From Agarophyton chilense (Eukaryota; Rhodophyta; Florideophyceae; Gracilariales; Gracilariaceae): a stretch of 64,000 nt of DNA. The position numbers and the translations under genes are program-made. Location of the stretch: the NCBI GenBank assembly GCA_030374765.1, contig JARGXX010000001.1, positions 744,001 to 808,000 on the forward strand. The letters are read 5' to 3'. Shown piece by piece: positions 1 to 10,328 of the stretch. A model generated the notes under the pieces. It had not been told where the DNA came from, searched no databases, and saw only the letters and a program-made list of their open reading frames with translations. Each line of letters opens with the position of its first letter. Within the stretch, counting starts at the first letter, position 1.

Positions 1-29
1 GGGTCTTTGTCCAGGAGTACCGGAGCCTC

Positions 30-1620
30 GTGGAGGAACACCGCGTGCAGGCGGAACGCTTCCGAGCTCGGCTGGACACCCTCGAGGCCATTATCCGTAT
101 GGACGGAGACACAGAACCCTCGAAGGATAAACCCGACGTTTCGGAAGACGAAGAACACCGCTCCGCTAAACGGGACCGCCGCAAGTCCAAGAAGAGGGTT
201 CACCTCCAAGAGGATTTATCGGATTCCGGTCCCAGTCGCTCGTCATCGAGTTCGTCCTCCGAATCTTCGGATAGTGAAGATGGACGCCGATCATCCCAGG
301 CGACTCGGTCGAAGGCTACTTACACCTCTCAAGGGGCAATCCGTACCCGGAAGAAGGGTAGGAAACACCTTGGATTAAGGGAGCTGAAGCCGACGAATCC
401 TCTCTATCAAAAGCAGCTATCGTACCGCTATTAACGGTTGGATAACCCTTCGGGAGATCGAACATCCCGCGGAACGGGTAAGGTCAAGGACTACATCAAA
501 AGGCTGAGCATCACCCTACAGAAGAGGGAGTTCACAGGAACAGACCCAATTCTGGTGCTCGATTTCCTTGTGAGGTTCGTCCAGCAGGCTGACATCCTCG
601 GTATGAGTGAAGCGCAAGCGTATCTTGCATTACCCTATTTCTTAAAGGGGATGGCTGAAGACCAGTTCAACTCCGTCCGTGGATCATCCCGAGCCTCGGA
701 AGGGGGAGTCACGTGCTGGCCCGAAGCGGTGCAGTACTTCTTGAGGTCGTACGCTACTGGAAATGCGATTCAGGAAGCAATCCTTGCATTAAGGGATACG
801 CGGCAGAAGCCGATGGAAACCGAAACGGTGTATTCAACTCGCTTGAATAAAACGTTTCACCGATGCGGGAATGTATTCCCCGCCTACGAGAGATACTCCA
901 TGTTTGTGGATGGTTTGGACCCCTCGATAAGGGCATTGGTTGTCCGACATCGGGAAGAGAAGCGCAAGCTGACCTACTTGGAACTGGTTCAGTACGCCCA
1001 GGCTGAGGGGGATACTCTCCGTGCCCGGCAGAACCGAAAGAGTCGGCCGACACGTGCACTCCTCGCCGATGGAGGTAACTCGTCTTTGTCACTCGCAGGA
1101 GGCCCTGCCCCTGTGGGGGTCAATGATAACATTCACTTCATGGGAAGTAATCCCGAATCTATGGGTACGTCTGAGTTGCCGTCGACATCCGCTCCGACTA
1201 CGGATGAAGACCCTGCACTCTATACCCGAGGACGGAGGGTGCCAGCCACATCGCTACCTTTTGCGAATACCGCTGCTCGGTTCTCTCGCCCCGGATGGAA
1301 GGATACAGCACCACGTCGCGTGGATTCACGTCCACAACCGAACTGGGCAGAGCTGATTTGCTATTTGTGTTACCTCCGTGGTCACAAAGCACCAGACTGC
1401 ACATTTCCCCTGCGGGAGGGTTCACGAATTATCGCGCAGTACGAGGCTCTGACCCCTGAGGAGAAAGCTCGAGTCCCGAGTAGGTCCTATGAGAAACAAA
1501 GGATACTCCGAGCTCACCTTGCTGACAGGGATACAGAACTTGTACCCGCGAACGGGGAAAAAACGGTCCCCTTCGAGGCAGCTGCACCAAATTCGGTGGG
1601 GTCCCCTTCGAAAAACTAAA
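30..1620 (+). mobile_element. gag: gag region of the left Ty3/gypsy copy
   Basis: The first part is charged and serine-rich and looks disordered. It is followed by a capsid-like stretch containing the retrotransposon-gag signature (around 530-1030, with WPEAVQYFLRSYA and ALVVRHREEKRKLTYLELV), then a zinc knuckle CYLCYLRGHKAPDC at about 1360-1400 of the CX2CX4HX4C type that binds the element's RNA. The protein would form the virus-like particle. The region is treated as a fossil; its exact reading arrangement is not resolved here. Confidence 0.85.
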
Positions 1621-4600
1621 CTTGGGAGTCTCCCCTGCGGGAGGGGCGTCTTCTATGCCGGAGTTGAAGACGCCCGAGGCGCTCCAGCTTCGCTCCCCAG
1701 CTGTGACTATCCTTTCAAGGAGAACGGCTGACACCGACGTTAACTCGGGATACTTTAGTGTCCTCCGTCGCCCGTGGATACGGTCCCGTAATCTCCGTAT
1801 TCCGGATCGAGTTATGGTAATGGCCAAGCGGAATTATAAAGTACTCCCCGACTTCGGCCTGTCCAACCAGTTTATGGTTCGTCAAATATCTGTCCTGGAT
1901 ACAGGAGCCGCTCCTAACTTAATTCATGTTGAATTGGTACCCCCACTGCTCTGGGTTCAAGTTCGTACCGGTCCACGTTTGGATATCGACGATGCGAACA
2001 ACAACCCGCTACGGACACTGGGTACAATTTCCCTCATGGTGAGGTTAGGCTCCTATCTCGTTCAGCTAGAGTTTATTGTATGCAAGTCCCTTGCAGCACC
2101 AGTCATACTGGGTTGTGACTTTTGCGACCGCTTCGTGGAAGCCATCAGTCCTCGGAATAGAACTGTGGAACTCGAAGACGGGTCTACGATCCCAATCGTT
2201 CGTAAACCCTTACAGGGAGCAGCGCGAACACGCGTTCCTCTCCCTGTCGCGCATGAATCTGTGAAGAAGGACCCGGTGTCTACACGGGTAAAGGTTGCGA
2301 AGTCAGTGGCTATCCCGCCAGAAACCCAGGTTTGGGTCACAGTTGTTACCAAGCAAATTGGTGTGCATGTGGTACGACGGAACACGTCTCTGTATACGCG
2401 GCGTCAACTCGCCCTTGCGAATGGGGTTGTCTCCGTGGAACCGGATAAACCTTTCAAGGTTTTGGTAGCCAACTTTGGAAAGACAACGCAGCATTTGGTC
2501 AAACACCAGATCCTGGGTTCTGTTCTTCCACACCCGCATGCGGTCGTACCTACAAAGATCTCTATCGCAGAGGTTTTTGGTGTGGCGGACCCTAAGGAGG
2601 GGGAGGACACTGCCGAAATCGCGGAAGACGGTGAGCATACGAATGCAGCTCCACACGCTGAACACTTTAAACCTCAGAAGGTTACGGCCCCTATCACAGG
2701 AGCAGACCAGACGGATCCTGTTCAGGAATTGGAGAAATGGGATCTCAACCATGTACCCGCATCTCATCGGGAGAAGCTGAGGCACATGCTTCGTGAATTT
2801 ACCCCCATGTGGGATGGTTCCCTTGGAACTATTGGGATTACAGAACACTGCATCGACTTGTTACCGAACACTCGGCCTATTCCCCAACACCCTTACAGGG
2901 CTGGACCGAAAGCTCGGGAAGAGGAGAAATCTCAGGTGGAGAAAATGCTTAGAGCGGGCGTTATTGAACCTGCCCAGTCCGCTTGGGCCTCACCCGTGGT
3001 GTTAGTTCCGAAACCGGATGGATCGTGGCGTTCTTGAATCGATTACAGACGCCTGAATGAGGTAACCATTAAGGATATGTACCCGATCCCTCGGATGGAC
3101 GAATACATCGACTCCCTTGGGAGCGCTACTGTTTTCTCTACCCTTGACGCCAATTCGGGCTACTGGCAAGTCCCTATTAGGGAGGAAGATCGAGACAAAA
3201 CGGCTTTCGTGTCTCATCAAGGACTTTTCCGATTCCGGAGGATGCCTTTTGGGTTGACAAATGCCCCCGCAACGTTTCAACGGGCGATAGACATTCTGTT
3301 GGCTCCCTTCAAGTGGAGGACGTGTCTAGTGTATTTAGACGACATTATTGTCTTCTCCAAGAACCTGGATGACCACCTCGAACGCGTCAGGGACGTAATG
3401 AAGATACTCCGCGACGTGGGAATCACCTTGAAACTCAAGAAGTGCGAGTTTTTCACCGATTCGGTTAAGTATCTGGGTCATATCATCCGTCCCGGACAGC
3501 TTTCAATCGATGAAGTACGAGTGAAATCCTTGAAGAAAGCAAAACACCCGAAAACTCAAACGGAGTTGCGATCCTTCTTAGGTCTGTGTAACGTGTATCG
3601 CCGATTCGTCCCGAACTTTGCGGATATTGCCACCCCCCTCAAAAGGCTCCTGACGAAGGGACAACCAGTTGAACTGGAACCTTTTGGCGACGCGGAAGCG
3701 TCTGCCTTCACGGCACTGGTGAATGCCGTAACATCACCGCCAATCTTGGCTCTACCCAATCCTGGGCTCCCTTACGAAGTGGACACCGATGCTAGCGCAA
3801 ACCAAGTAGGGTGTGCACTGTTCAAATCCTCTGAGGATGGTGAACTTCACCCTATTGGGTACTGGTCACGTTCCCTGAATGTCCATGAAAGGAACTACTC
3901 GGTCTCCGAGAAAGAATGTTTAGCCGTTGTGTGTGCCTTAGCTACACTTCGCCCCTATCTGATGGGTACTCGTTTCAAAGTCAATACGGACCACGCATGC
4001 TTGCGTTGGCTCCTTGAGATCTCCGAACCCTCGGGCCGCCTTATGCGCTGGCATCTCCGACTGTCGGAATTCGACTTTGAGATCCTGTACAAAAAAGGGA
4101 AGCTGAACACACAGGCTGATGCACTATCCCGCTTGGGAACCACAGCGGAAACGGAACCCTACGAGGACGATGACATCCCATGTTTTATGGTATCGGACCT
4201 CGAGGGAGGAGCTCAACCGCTGACGGATGATGTTTGTGACGATATATTCGTCAACGAGAGTCTGGATTCGCCGACCGGCTCTTTTATACCTATCTCTCCA
4301 GAGGAGATGATACGCGAGCAACAGCTCGACCCATTCTGTTCACGGATTCGGGCTCGCCTCAACGGAGGATCTCAGTTACCTTTCGAGGACGACGATCAGG
4401 GTTACCTAATCAGGACCGTTGGACCTCGCCCGAGGATAGTGGTGCTGCACACCCTACAACAGAGGGTATTACACCTCACTCACTATGTGAAGGTTGGCGC
4501 CCACCCCGGGGGAAGAAAACTGTACCTCACGTTGAGAAGGGACTTTTACTGGCCGGCAATGGCATTCGATTGTTACGCCGTCAGACGGGCCTGCGCCAAT

Positions 4601-6154
4601 TGCGCCAAGAATGGCGTCAAACTTCGGAAGCACTCTAAGAAGTTGACGCTGTTCCCGGCACGGGCTCCACTCGAATTCGTGGCCATAGACATCCTAGGGG
4701 AGATTATCAGGACGCCCCGAGGTCATCGGTATCTGCTTGTCATTTCTGACAGATTCTCTAAGCTAACGAGAACTGTGCCGCTGAAGCGGATCACCGCCGC
4801 TACTGTCGTGCAAGCGTTCGTGACCCATTGGGTGTTCGTATATGGACCGCCGGTGCAGTTGTTATCCGACAACGGAGGGCAATTCGCATCAAAGTTCTTT
4901 CAGGATGTATGTCGAATCCTTGATGTAAGGAATTTATTTGTTACTACGTATCACCCTCAGGGGAATGGCCAGGTGGAGAGGTTTAACCGCACGATACTCA
5001 ATGCTTTGAGATCGTATGTTGCGGATCACCCCAAAAATTGGGACTTGTACAAAGACGCTATCACGTATGCATACAACACCCAGGTACATCGGGTTACATC
5101 GTTATCCCCATTCGAACTGGTACTGTCGAGGACACCGCCGCCGGTCGCCATCGAGGCTCAACCGACGCTGTCGACGTACCCGTCACCGGGATTGTACCGA
5201 GAAGCCTGGAAGGAGTGGCTTACGAAGATGGTGCCGATAGCCCGGAAAGCAATGGACAAAGCTCAACGCGCCTACAAGAAGGACTTTGACAATCGGGTTG
5301 GCAAACCTCTACCTCAGGTGGAGCCCGACGACTTCGTCTTCCTTCGAAAGGAATACTACAATCCTGAAAAGGAACGTAGGCACAAGCTTTCGCCAATTGT
5401 GGACGGACCCTATCGTGTGGTTTCTGTAGACCCGGACACGGTTGTATTGGATATCGCTAACCGCCACGAACGGATCTCCAGGGACCGCATCACACGAGCG
5501 CCCAACCCAAATGTGGAAGTGGTGTCGGCACCAACGCCCTCCACAGGGCATGATTCAACGGAAGTTAACCCGTCAAGCGGAGATTCGAACACCCGCCCCG
5601 TTATACTTCCGCACCCGGAACGTGGTTTAACCGACCTACCGGAAACTTCGGATACTCCCGAACCTGGGCCCGCTCCCTCAAGGGCCCAGTCAACGAACTC
5701 TTACAGAGTTACTCCCCCACCGGAGGTAATCAAGCCTCCTGGCTCTCCGCCTAAGGAGGGGGAGGAGGACTTAGTTCCTTCGCAGGAAGATGTTTCGGCG
5801 TCAGCCAGTCGCCCTAACAGGGAATCTAGTTCTCACAGTGAGACGGCGAGCCCGACCGATCCGGCGACAGAGAAGTCAAAACCCCAGCGTATGGGTAGCG
5901 ACATCACCGCCGACCCAGCCGAGCACGACGTCAGAAAAGATGACGAAACCCCGCCTAGGGAGAGTCGTGTGGAGAACTCCACACCCGGAACGCCTACAGA
6001 GCCGACGATCACCCGCCGCCGCGGACGAGACACTGAGGTGTCGCACACTCAAACCCCGCTTTCTCGGGAACGAGCTGTGTCAGCGGACCCGCACGGGGAA
6101 GATTTCGACGACGAGGTTGACCAAATTTGGCTTTCCGTTATGGAATGGGAATAG
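1620..6154 (+). mobile_element. pol: pol region of the left copy: protease, RT, RNase H, integrase
   Basis: Protease is marked by VLDTGAAPNL near 1890. Reverse transcriptase has the YLDDIIVFS catalytic box near 3330 and FLGLCNVYRRFVPNF near 3575, followed by an RNase H stretch to about 4140. Integrase shows an HHCC zinc region (HLTHY, then CANCAKN, about 4470-4610), the first catalytic Asp in VAIDILGE, the second in LSDNGGQF, and the glutamate in HPQGNGQVERF near 4960-4985. A tail of about 250 residues rich in Pro, Ser, Thr and Glu follows and looks disordered. These enzymes copy the element's RNA into DNA and insert it. Confidence 0.93.
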
Positions 6155-6261
6155 GACCTCCTATGGAGACACTGGAACCCTCAGGAATGGGAAAGAAATG
6201 AGTGAGACCCGTCGGGGACAGCTCAGGAGAGTGCTAGCGCGTGTCGAAAGCGCCACCTCAC

Positions 6262-6289
6262 ATCCGCTTGCGGAGTGGCAACCGGCGCC
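6262..6289 (+). repeat. 28-bp direct repeat, copy 1 (copy 2 at 7540-7567)
   Basis: The 28 bases here (starting ATCCGCTTGCGGAGTGG) recur identically and in the same orientation at 7540-7567, inside the 3' part of the antisense frame. The same pair exists in inverted form in the right copy, near 12014-12041 and 13292-13319. The duplication therefore predates the split of the two copies. Confidence 0.9.
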
Positions 6290-6319
6290 CGAGCATTTAT
6301 GTGGCACACGTCGAATGGC

Positions 6320-6419
6320 ACCGAGCCAATCAAAAGGCTCTGACGACCAACCGTCGCGCAACCCGCCTCACCGAGCCAATCAAAAGGCTCTGACGACTAA
6401 CCGTCGCGCAAACCGCCTC
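6320..6419 (+). repeat. 50-bp tandem duplication in the element's 3' region
   Basis: Two adjacent 50-bp units, 6320-6369 and 6370-6419, begin ACCGAGCCAATCAAAAGGCT and differ at only two or three positions. The right copy has the matching pair at about 13162-13261. The function is unknown. Confidence 0.9.
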
Positions 6420-6703
6420 CGTCGCACGGCGCGTTGCACGAGAGCAACCTTCGTCCCCGTAGCTCGGATTGACGTTGAAGTCCTACCCCCCTGAGATTAG
6501 AGACGCTACCGCGTCGCGGTTTCTCAACCGTCACGGAATCTAAAAACACAGTTGTTATCGGGAAGATCTCAGCTTTAAGAAGAACCCAAAACCGGGCCGT
6601 TTTGACTACGGAGACGGAAGTTACAACGTAGCCCACAGGCCACTCGGCGCCGTTTGGACGAAGTGCTGAGACCCGCTCGCAACACGGAAGAGAACCCACC
6701 GGG

Positions 6704-6994
6704 GTGTGTCTAGACCCTACGTTGACACCCTCAAGGGAACTAGAGCGTTCCAAGATGGAAGAGAAGCCCGAACAGGGAAAAGTGTACCCGCAGGAATTCG
6801 TTATCGATCGCATCGTGCGTCACATCTACACCCCCGAGGGAGAAGTTCGCTACCAAGTCCGATGGTACGGATTCTCGCCTGATGAGGATACAGTGGAACC
6901 CATTGAGCACCTTCCGAGCTCTAAGGTTTTATCCTATCACCGACGCGCTCGGGTAACCTTGCCTCCAAGTCTGGATCGTGCCCAAGTCGGGTAA
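6704..6994 (+). mobile_element. chromodomain frame of the left copy
   Basis: A 96-codon frame carries a clear chromodomain at about 6793-6945: EFVIDRIVRH, then VRYQVRWYGF with the aromatic cage Tyr and Trp residues, then an acidic SPDEDTVEPIEHLP stretch. In chromoviruses this domain is usually fused to the integrase C-terminus and reads methylated histone tails to steer insertion. Here it lies about 550 bases downstream of the integrase frame, behind the tandem repeat. The same layout is present at 12587-12877 in the other copy, so it is a property of the family rather than damage in one copy. How it is expressed (splicing, read-through or a separate message) is unknown. Confidence 0.85.
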
Positions 6995-7164
6995 GCCACC
7001 ACGGGAACTGGTGTGGATGGGACCTCGAAGTGAGGAAGATGTTGGACCTCTGAAGAGGAATTGAGGAGAGTATCCCGAAGAACACGTATTGAGAGGGAAT
7101 GTCTACTGGCCCTCGGCCTAGCGCCGTTAACCGGGGAACACAGCACCGGTTATCGGGACAGTTT

Positions 7165-7340
7165 ATGATGAAAAAGGAAAAGAAGACCCACGAAGTGGAG
7201 AAGAAGATTCAGAAGAAGATTGAACCCTAGGAAGGGAAGAAGAGGAAGACAAAGATGAAGAAGATCTTAAGAAGGAATGAAGATGATGAAGTAGAAGTTA
7301 AGATCCTAAAAAGGAAGAAGAAAAGAAGTTTTGCAAATAT
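7165..7340 (+). other. purine-rich strand tract
   Basis: About 175 bases are almost entirely A and G on this strand (GAAGAAG and AAGAAGATT-like units) with only scattered pyrimidines. The right copy has the complementary pyrimidine tract at about 12241-12416. It lies between the chromodomain frame and the antisense frame. It could be a 3' untranslated region of either, an accessory polypurine tract, or a triplex-prone spacer. Confidence 0.7.
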
Positions 7341-7395
7341 CAGATGTTTACTATTGTCGCCAAGCTATGGACTCTACAATTACCCGAAGGCGGAA

Positions 7396-9252
7396 CTACG
7401 GAAAGCCCGAGGAGGGACCCGCCCCACCGTTGGGATTCTGACCCTGATGGTACGCCGAGGCGAAAGCCAACATCTGGCTCACATGCGTCATACCCAGGGG
7501 AATCGTAATGCCCGCGTTCACGAGGCCTTGTCGCACACTATCCGCTTGCGGAGTGGCAACCGGCGCCTGCGTAAGGGTGTTCACACCCCACCCGGGAGGA
7601 ACAGATGGACCGCCACCGGATGCATTCGCCGCCGCAGCTGAGGTCGTTCCCACTGGTTGGAAGGGTGCAGATGGCTCCACAGGGAGTACTCCACTAGGAG
7701 CTGGCATGTCGTTATCCAATGCTGCATCGTCCAGGTCTACTGGAGGCTCGAACTCGTAATCGTCGGTATAAATGAACCCCGTCGGGTGTCCCACCGGCAT
7801 CGGTCGAGGCGAGTCCATCAGCGCCCGTGCTTGCGCCGCGCTGATGCGAACCCCTTCGAAGGGATTGTAATAGACCCAGTTACCGGAGCCCGGATCGTAC
7901 CGGCCAGGAGACGTGTCTCGCGCGGATCCTTCCCCTGCGGGCTGATTTTCCACTGGAACTCGATCCCATTGGGGGTTGTCGATCACGTCCAAGATTGGAT
8001 ACAGGTCTTGCACGCTGCTGACCGAACCCAACGCTGGGACAGGGTCGATCTGACGCATGAAGGTCCGTAGCATCGGAGGAATATACCAGACACGGAAATG
8101 GTCATGAGCATCCCAGAGGAGGTGCGCCGCTACGCGGGCTGCCCACTCGGCTGCAACGAGGGCCCAGTATCTCGAGTTCGGGTCGTGCATCAAACGAGAC
8201 CCGATATAGTAGATGCACGGGAGCAGTTCAGCAAAGCACCCTCGGGGGACCTCGACCTTACTCCACCAAGCTGGAAGGGGCACGAATCGCCCAACCTTCG
8301 CCGTGTTACGGATACGCTCTAGTTCCACGAGAGGATACGGGACAAGGAACCCGAAACGGGAGCGCGAGCGGCGCTCGAAGCGCACGCGTCGATCGAACCC
8401 ATACTGGGTAAACTGCCGTTGAAGGTACCTTAATTCAGCCCGAAGGATGGGACGACTCCATTGGAGCATATCTTCTCGGAGAGGAAAACCCGGTCCGCGG
8501 AACATGGCTTCGGGAAAGGCTGCCAGGTTATCCCCGTAGGAGACCTCACCGTACGTGCGGTAATAGGCGACATCGAACCCGTACTCCGGGGGAACCAGAT
8601 GGTCAAAGCGTGACCTCTCCAATCGCTGGTAGGCCAGAGCCGCCATCGCTGCGCGCGCCTTGTCCAGGGACTCCCTGCGACCGCGGTATAGATACTGAGG
8701 CTCTATGGCTACCCGCGCCCTCCAATCGGGAGAACGTACAACCTCGACAGGTAGGCCACCTGGCAATAAGCCGTCCTCCACGTAAGAGTCGATGAGCTCA
8801 TTGTCGCGAACCGCTGTCGGATGGAACCTCGGAGCTCGGGAATATATCACCGGATCGGTAAGGGGACTCCACCTTCGAAAGGATTCGTTTGAGATCCAAC
8901 CTCTGGAGTTTGCTACCAAGGGCATCGCATGAGCGGAGTTCCACGCCACCGCGTTAATGTCCAAATCCTTCTGAGGATGTCGGTTGCTCGCCGAGGCGGA
9001 AGGTTCGGTACCTGACGGAACCGCATCCAAACCGGAGAAATATCCACCCTGCTGGGGAGTTTCGTTGTCCGCCGGCGCGGAGGCCGACGGCCTCGAGAGT
9101 GGGTTGGTGACATATGGATTCATTCCCTTGAGAGGGCGGGTTGAGACTGCTGTTGCGAGAAGTTTCTTATCGCCGAAAGTCGGAGGAGTAGAAGAAAGTT
9201 GTACCGATGTGCCGGTTTTGTGGCGATCCCTAGAAGTGGTGAAGGACCCCAT
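7396..9252 (-). CDS. antisense frame in the retroelement, left copy (about 618 aa)
   Basis: An uninterrupted frame runs opposite to gag-pol. The first ATG is at 9252 (MGSFTTSRD); the frame is open a little further upstream. The first 100 residues are Ser/Thr/Pro-rich and look disordered. The middle (about 110-430) is rich in Trp, Tyr and Arg and looks folded (WRARVAIEPQYLY, YWALVAAEWAARVAAHLL, VWYIPPMLRTFMRQ). The C-terminus is Gly/Pro/Ser-rich. I recognise no family. The partner at 10329-12185 is also whole and differs at roughly 19 residues. Extra antisense frames near the 3' end are known in some plant Ty3/gypsy lineages (Tat group); this is inferred to be an independent or distant example. 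Capsid-like, regulatory or RNA-binding roles are all possible. Confidence 0.75.
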   Translation of the reverse strand: MGSFTTSRDRHKTGTSVQLSSTPPTFGDKKLLATAVSTRPLKGMNPYVTNPLSRPSASAPADNETPQQGGYFSGLDAVPSGTEPSASASNRHPQKDLDINAVAWNSAHAMPLVANSRGWISNESFRRWSPLTDPVIYSRAPRFHPTAVRDNELIDSYVEDGLLPGGLPVEVVRSPDWRARVAIEPQYLYRGRRESLDKARAAMAALAYQRLERSRFDHLVPPEYGFDVAYYRTYGEVSYGDNLAAFPEAMFRGPGFPLREDMLQWSRPILRAELRYLQRQFTQYGFDRRVRFERRSRSRFGFLVPYPLVELERIRNTAKVGRFVPLPAWWSKVEVPRGCFAELLPCIYYIGSRLMHDPNSRYWALVAAEWAARVAAHLLWDAHDHFRVWYIPPMLRTFMRQIDPVPALGSVSSVQDLYPILDVIDNPQWDRVPVENQPAGEGSARDTSPGRYDPGSGNWVYYNPFEGVRISAAQARALMDSPRPMPVGHPTGFIYTDDYEFEPPVDLDDAALDNDMPAPSGVLPVEPSAPFQPVGTTSAAAANASGGGPSVPPGWGVNTLTQAPVATPQADSVRQGLVNAGITIPLGMTHVSQMLAFASAYHQGQNPNGGAGPSSGFP

Positions 9253-9318
9253 GGGGAGAGCAGTATATATGGCGACCGGAACTCGAGACACCCGCGGCTC
9301 GAAATGTTCTTCCTCGTC

Positions 9319-9333
9319 TTAAGGAGGGGGAGA
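9319..9333 (+). promoter_or_regulatory. polypurine tract before the LTR (left copy)
   Basis: TTAAGGAGGGGGAGA directly precedes the LTR start TGTAGAGCAA. This is the expected primer site for plus-strand DNA synthesis at the 3' end of the left, plus-oriented copy. A near-identical tract in the opposite orientation sits on the other side of the same LTR at about 10250-10262. Confidence 0.85.
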
Positions 9334-10249
9334 TGTAGAGCAACGCCCAGTTAGGGGATACTTGAAGACGCAACTCATAGAATGAGGATTGAACCCTCCG
9401 AGGGTTATGACTACGATCCCCTCTAAGGTGTGCTGAGGTGGCACTGTTTTCTGGTTAGAATTCGCCGATGAAGTGAAGATTCGGATGGCCCATGGTTGGA
9501 TTGGCCCCGTGATACACGTGGCTTAATTTGGCACCGATTTTTCGGATATTTGTTAGAACGTTGGATTTTTGGGCCTTGACAATGGGATCTCCACGTGTAT
9601 GGCCCTGAGCAGGTGTGCACTACTGTAGAGTTTAGTTAGTGGGCCCTACTTAGGGAGGCGAGATCTGACAGTCCGAAGTTCAAAGTAAATGGGAACCAAG
9701 GTTGGTCTTCGATACCTTTAGAGGTTCTTCGTCGCCATCGTTTCGGCCTTACAACCCGGAACGGGCTCTGGTTAGCAACGCCTGCGTAGGGACACGACTC
9801 CACTTGGAGAGTGCCCACGTCTGGGTTCCGTGCAACCACCCCCTTGGGACCGCTCAGACGACCTGCGTGCACGATACCCCGTGGGGGTTCTGCTTACTTG
9901 TTGCGTGCTTTTTGTGTTTCCTTTCGAGGACAGGTTTTCGCCCTTGTATTGGGTTTCTTTTGTTGTTTCGCCCCTTTTCTGGTTCTCGGGTCCGGTGCCT
10001 GTTAGTGCCCGACCCTCGCCCCGTTTTTCCTCTTCGCCGGATTTTCCCCCACTCTTTGGGATACCCATACCCATTCCCGATCCAACGGTTTCTACCCCTC
10101 ACTTCCGTCGGTACTGCCGGAATCCCCCGTGGGAGTTACACCCCACACTACGGGTGGAACGGAGGGCTCTGTCTCTGAGTCTGCCTCCCTCAGGGAGCAA
10201 GGCTTCGAACACCTTGAGAGCACTTCCCGTCGCCGGGTTTTGCTCCACA
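9334..10249. mobile_element. shared LTR between the two inverted copies (LTR A, 916 bp)
   Basis: It begins TGTAGAGCAACG and ends TTTTGCTCCACA, so its ends form an imperfect inverted repeat of about 10 bases in the usual TG...CA form. Its identity as an LTR is supported by a second copy in reverse orientation at 22534-23448. Polypurine tracts flank it on both sides, each pointing inward, so it serves as the 3' LTR of the left copy and abuts the 3' end of the right copy as well. Two CACGTG motifs lie inside, near 9520 and 9590. The apparent long frames within it are not conserved coding sequence. Confidence 0.88.
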
Positions 10250-10328
10250 TCCCCCTCCTTAAGACGAGGAAGAACATTCCGAGCCGCGGGTGTCTCGTGT
10301 TCCTGTCGCTATATATACTGCTCTCCCA

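Larger units (their letters stand above)
1..10249 (+). mobile_element. Ty3/gypsy chromovirus-type LTR retroelement, left copy
   Basis: The parts run in the order gag, protease, reverse transcriptase, RNase H, integrase, chromodomain, then an antisense frame, a polypurine tract and an LTR, which is the Ty3/gypsy order with an added antisense module. The 5' LTR and the start of the element lie left of the window. The copy looks nearly whole, with roughly two or three interruptions. From about 4100 onward it is matched in inverted orientation by a second copy to the right, differing by only a few percent by eye and with no net length change, so both are fairly young. The chromodomain suggests the chromovirus branch, whose integrases use it for chromatin targeting. 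Confidence 0.93.
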
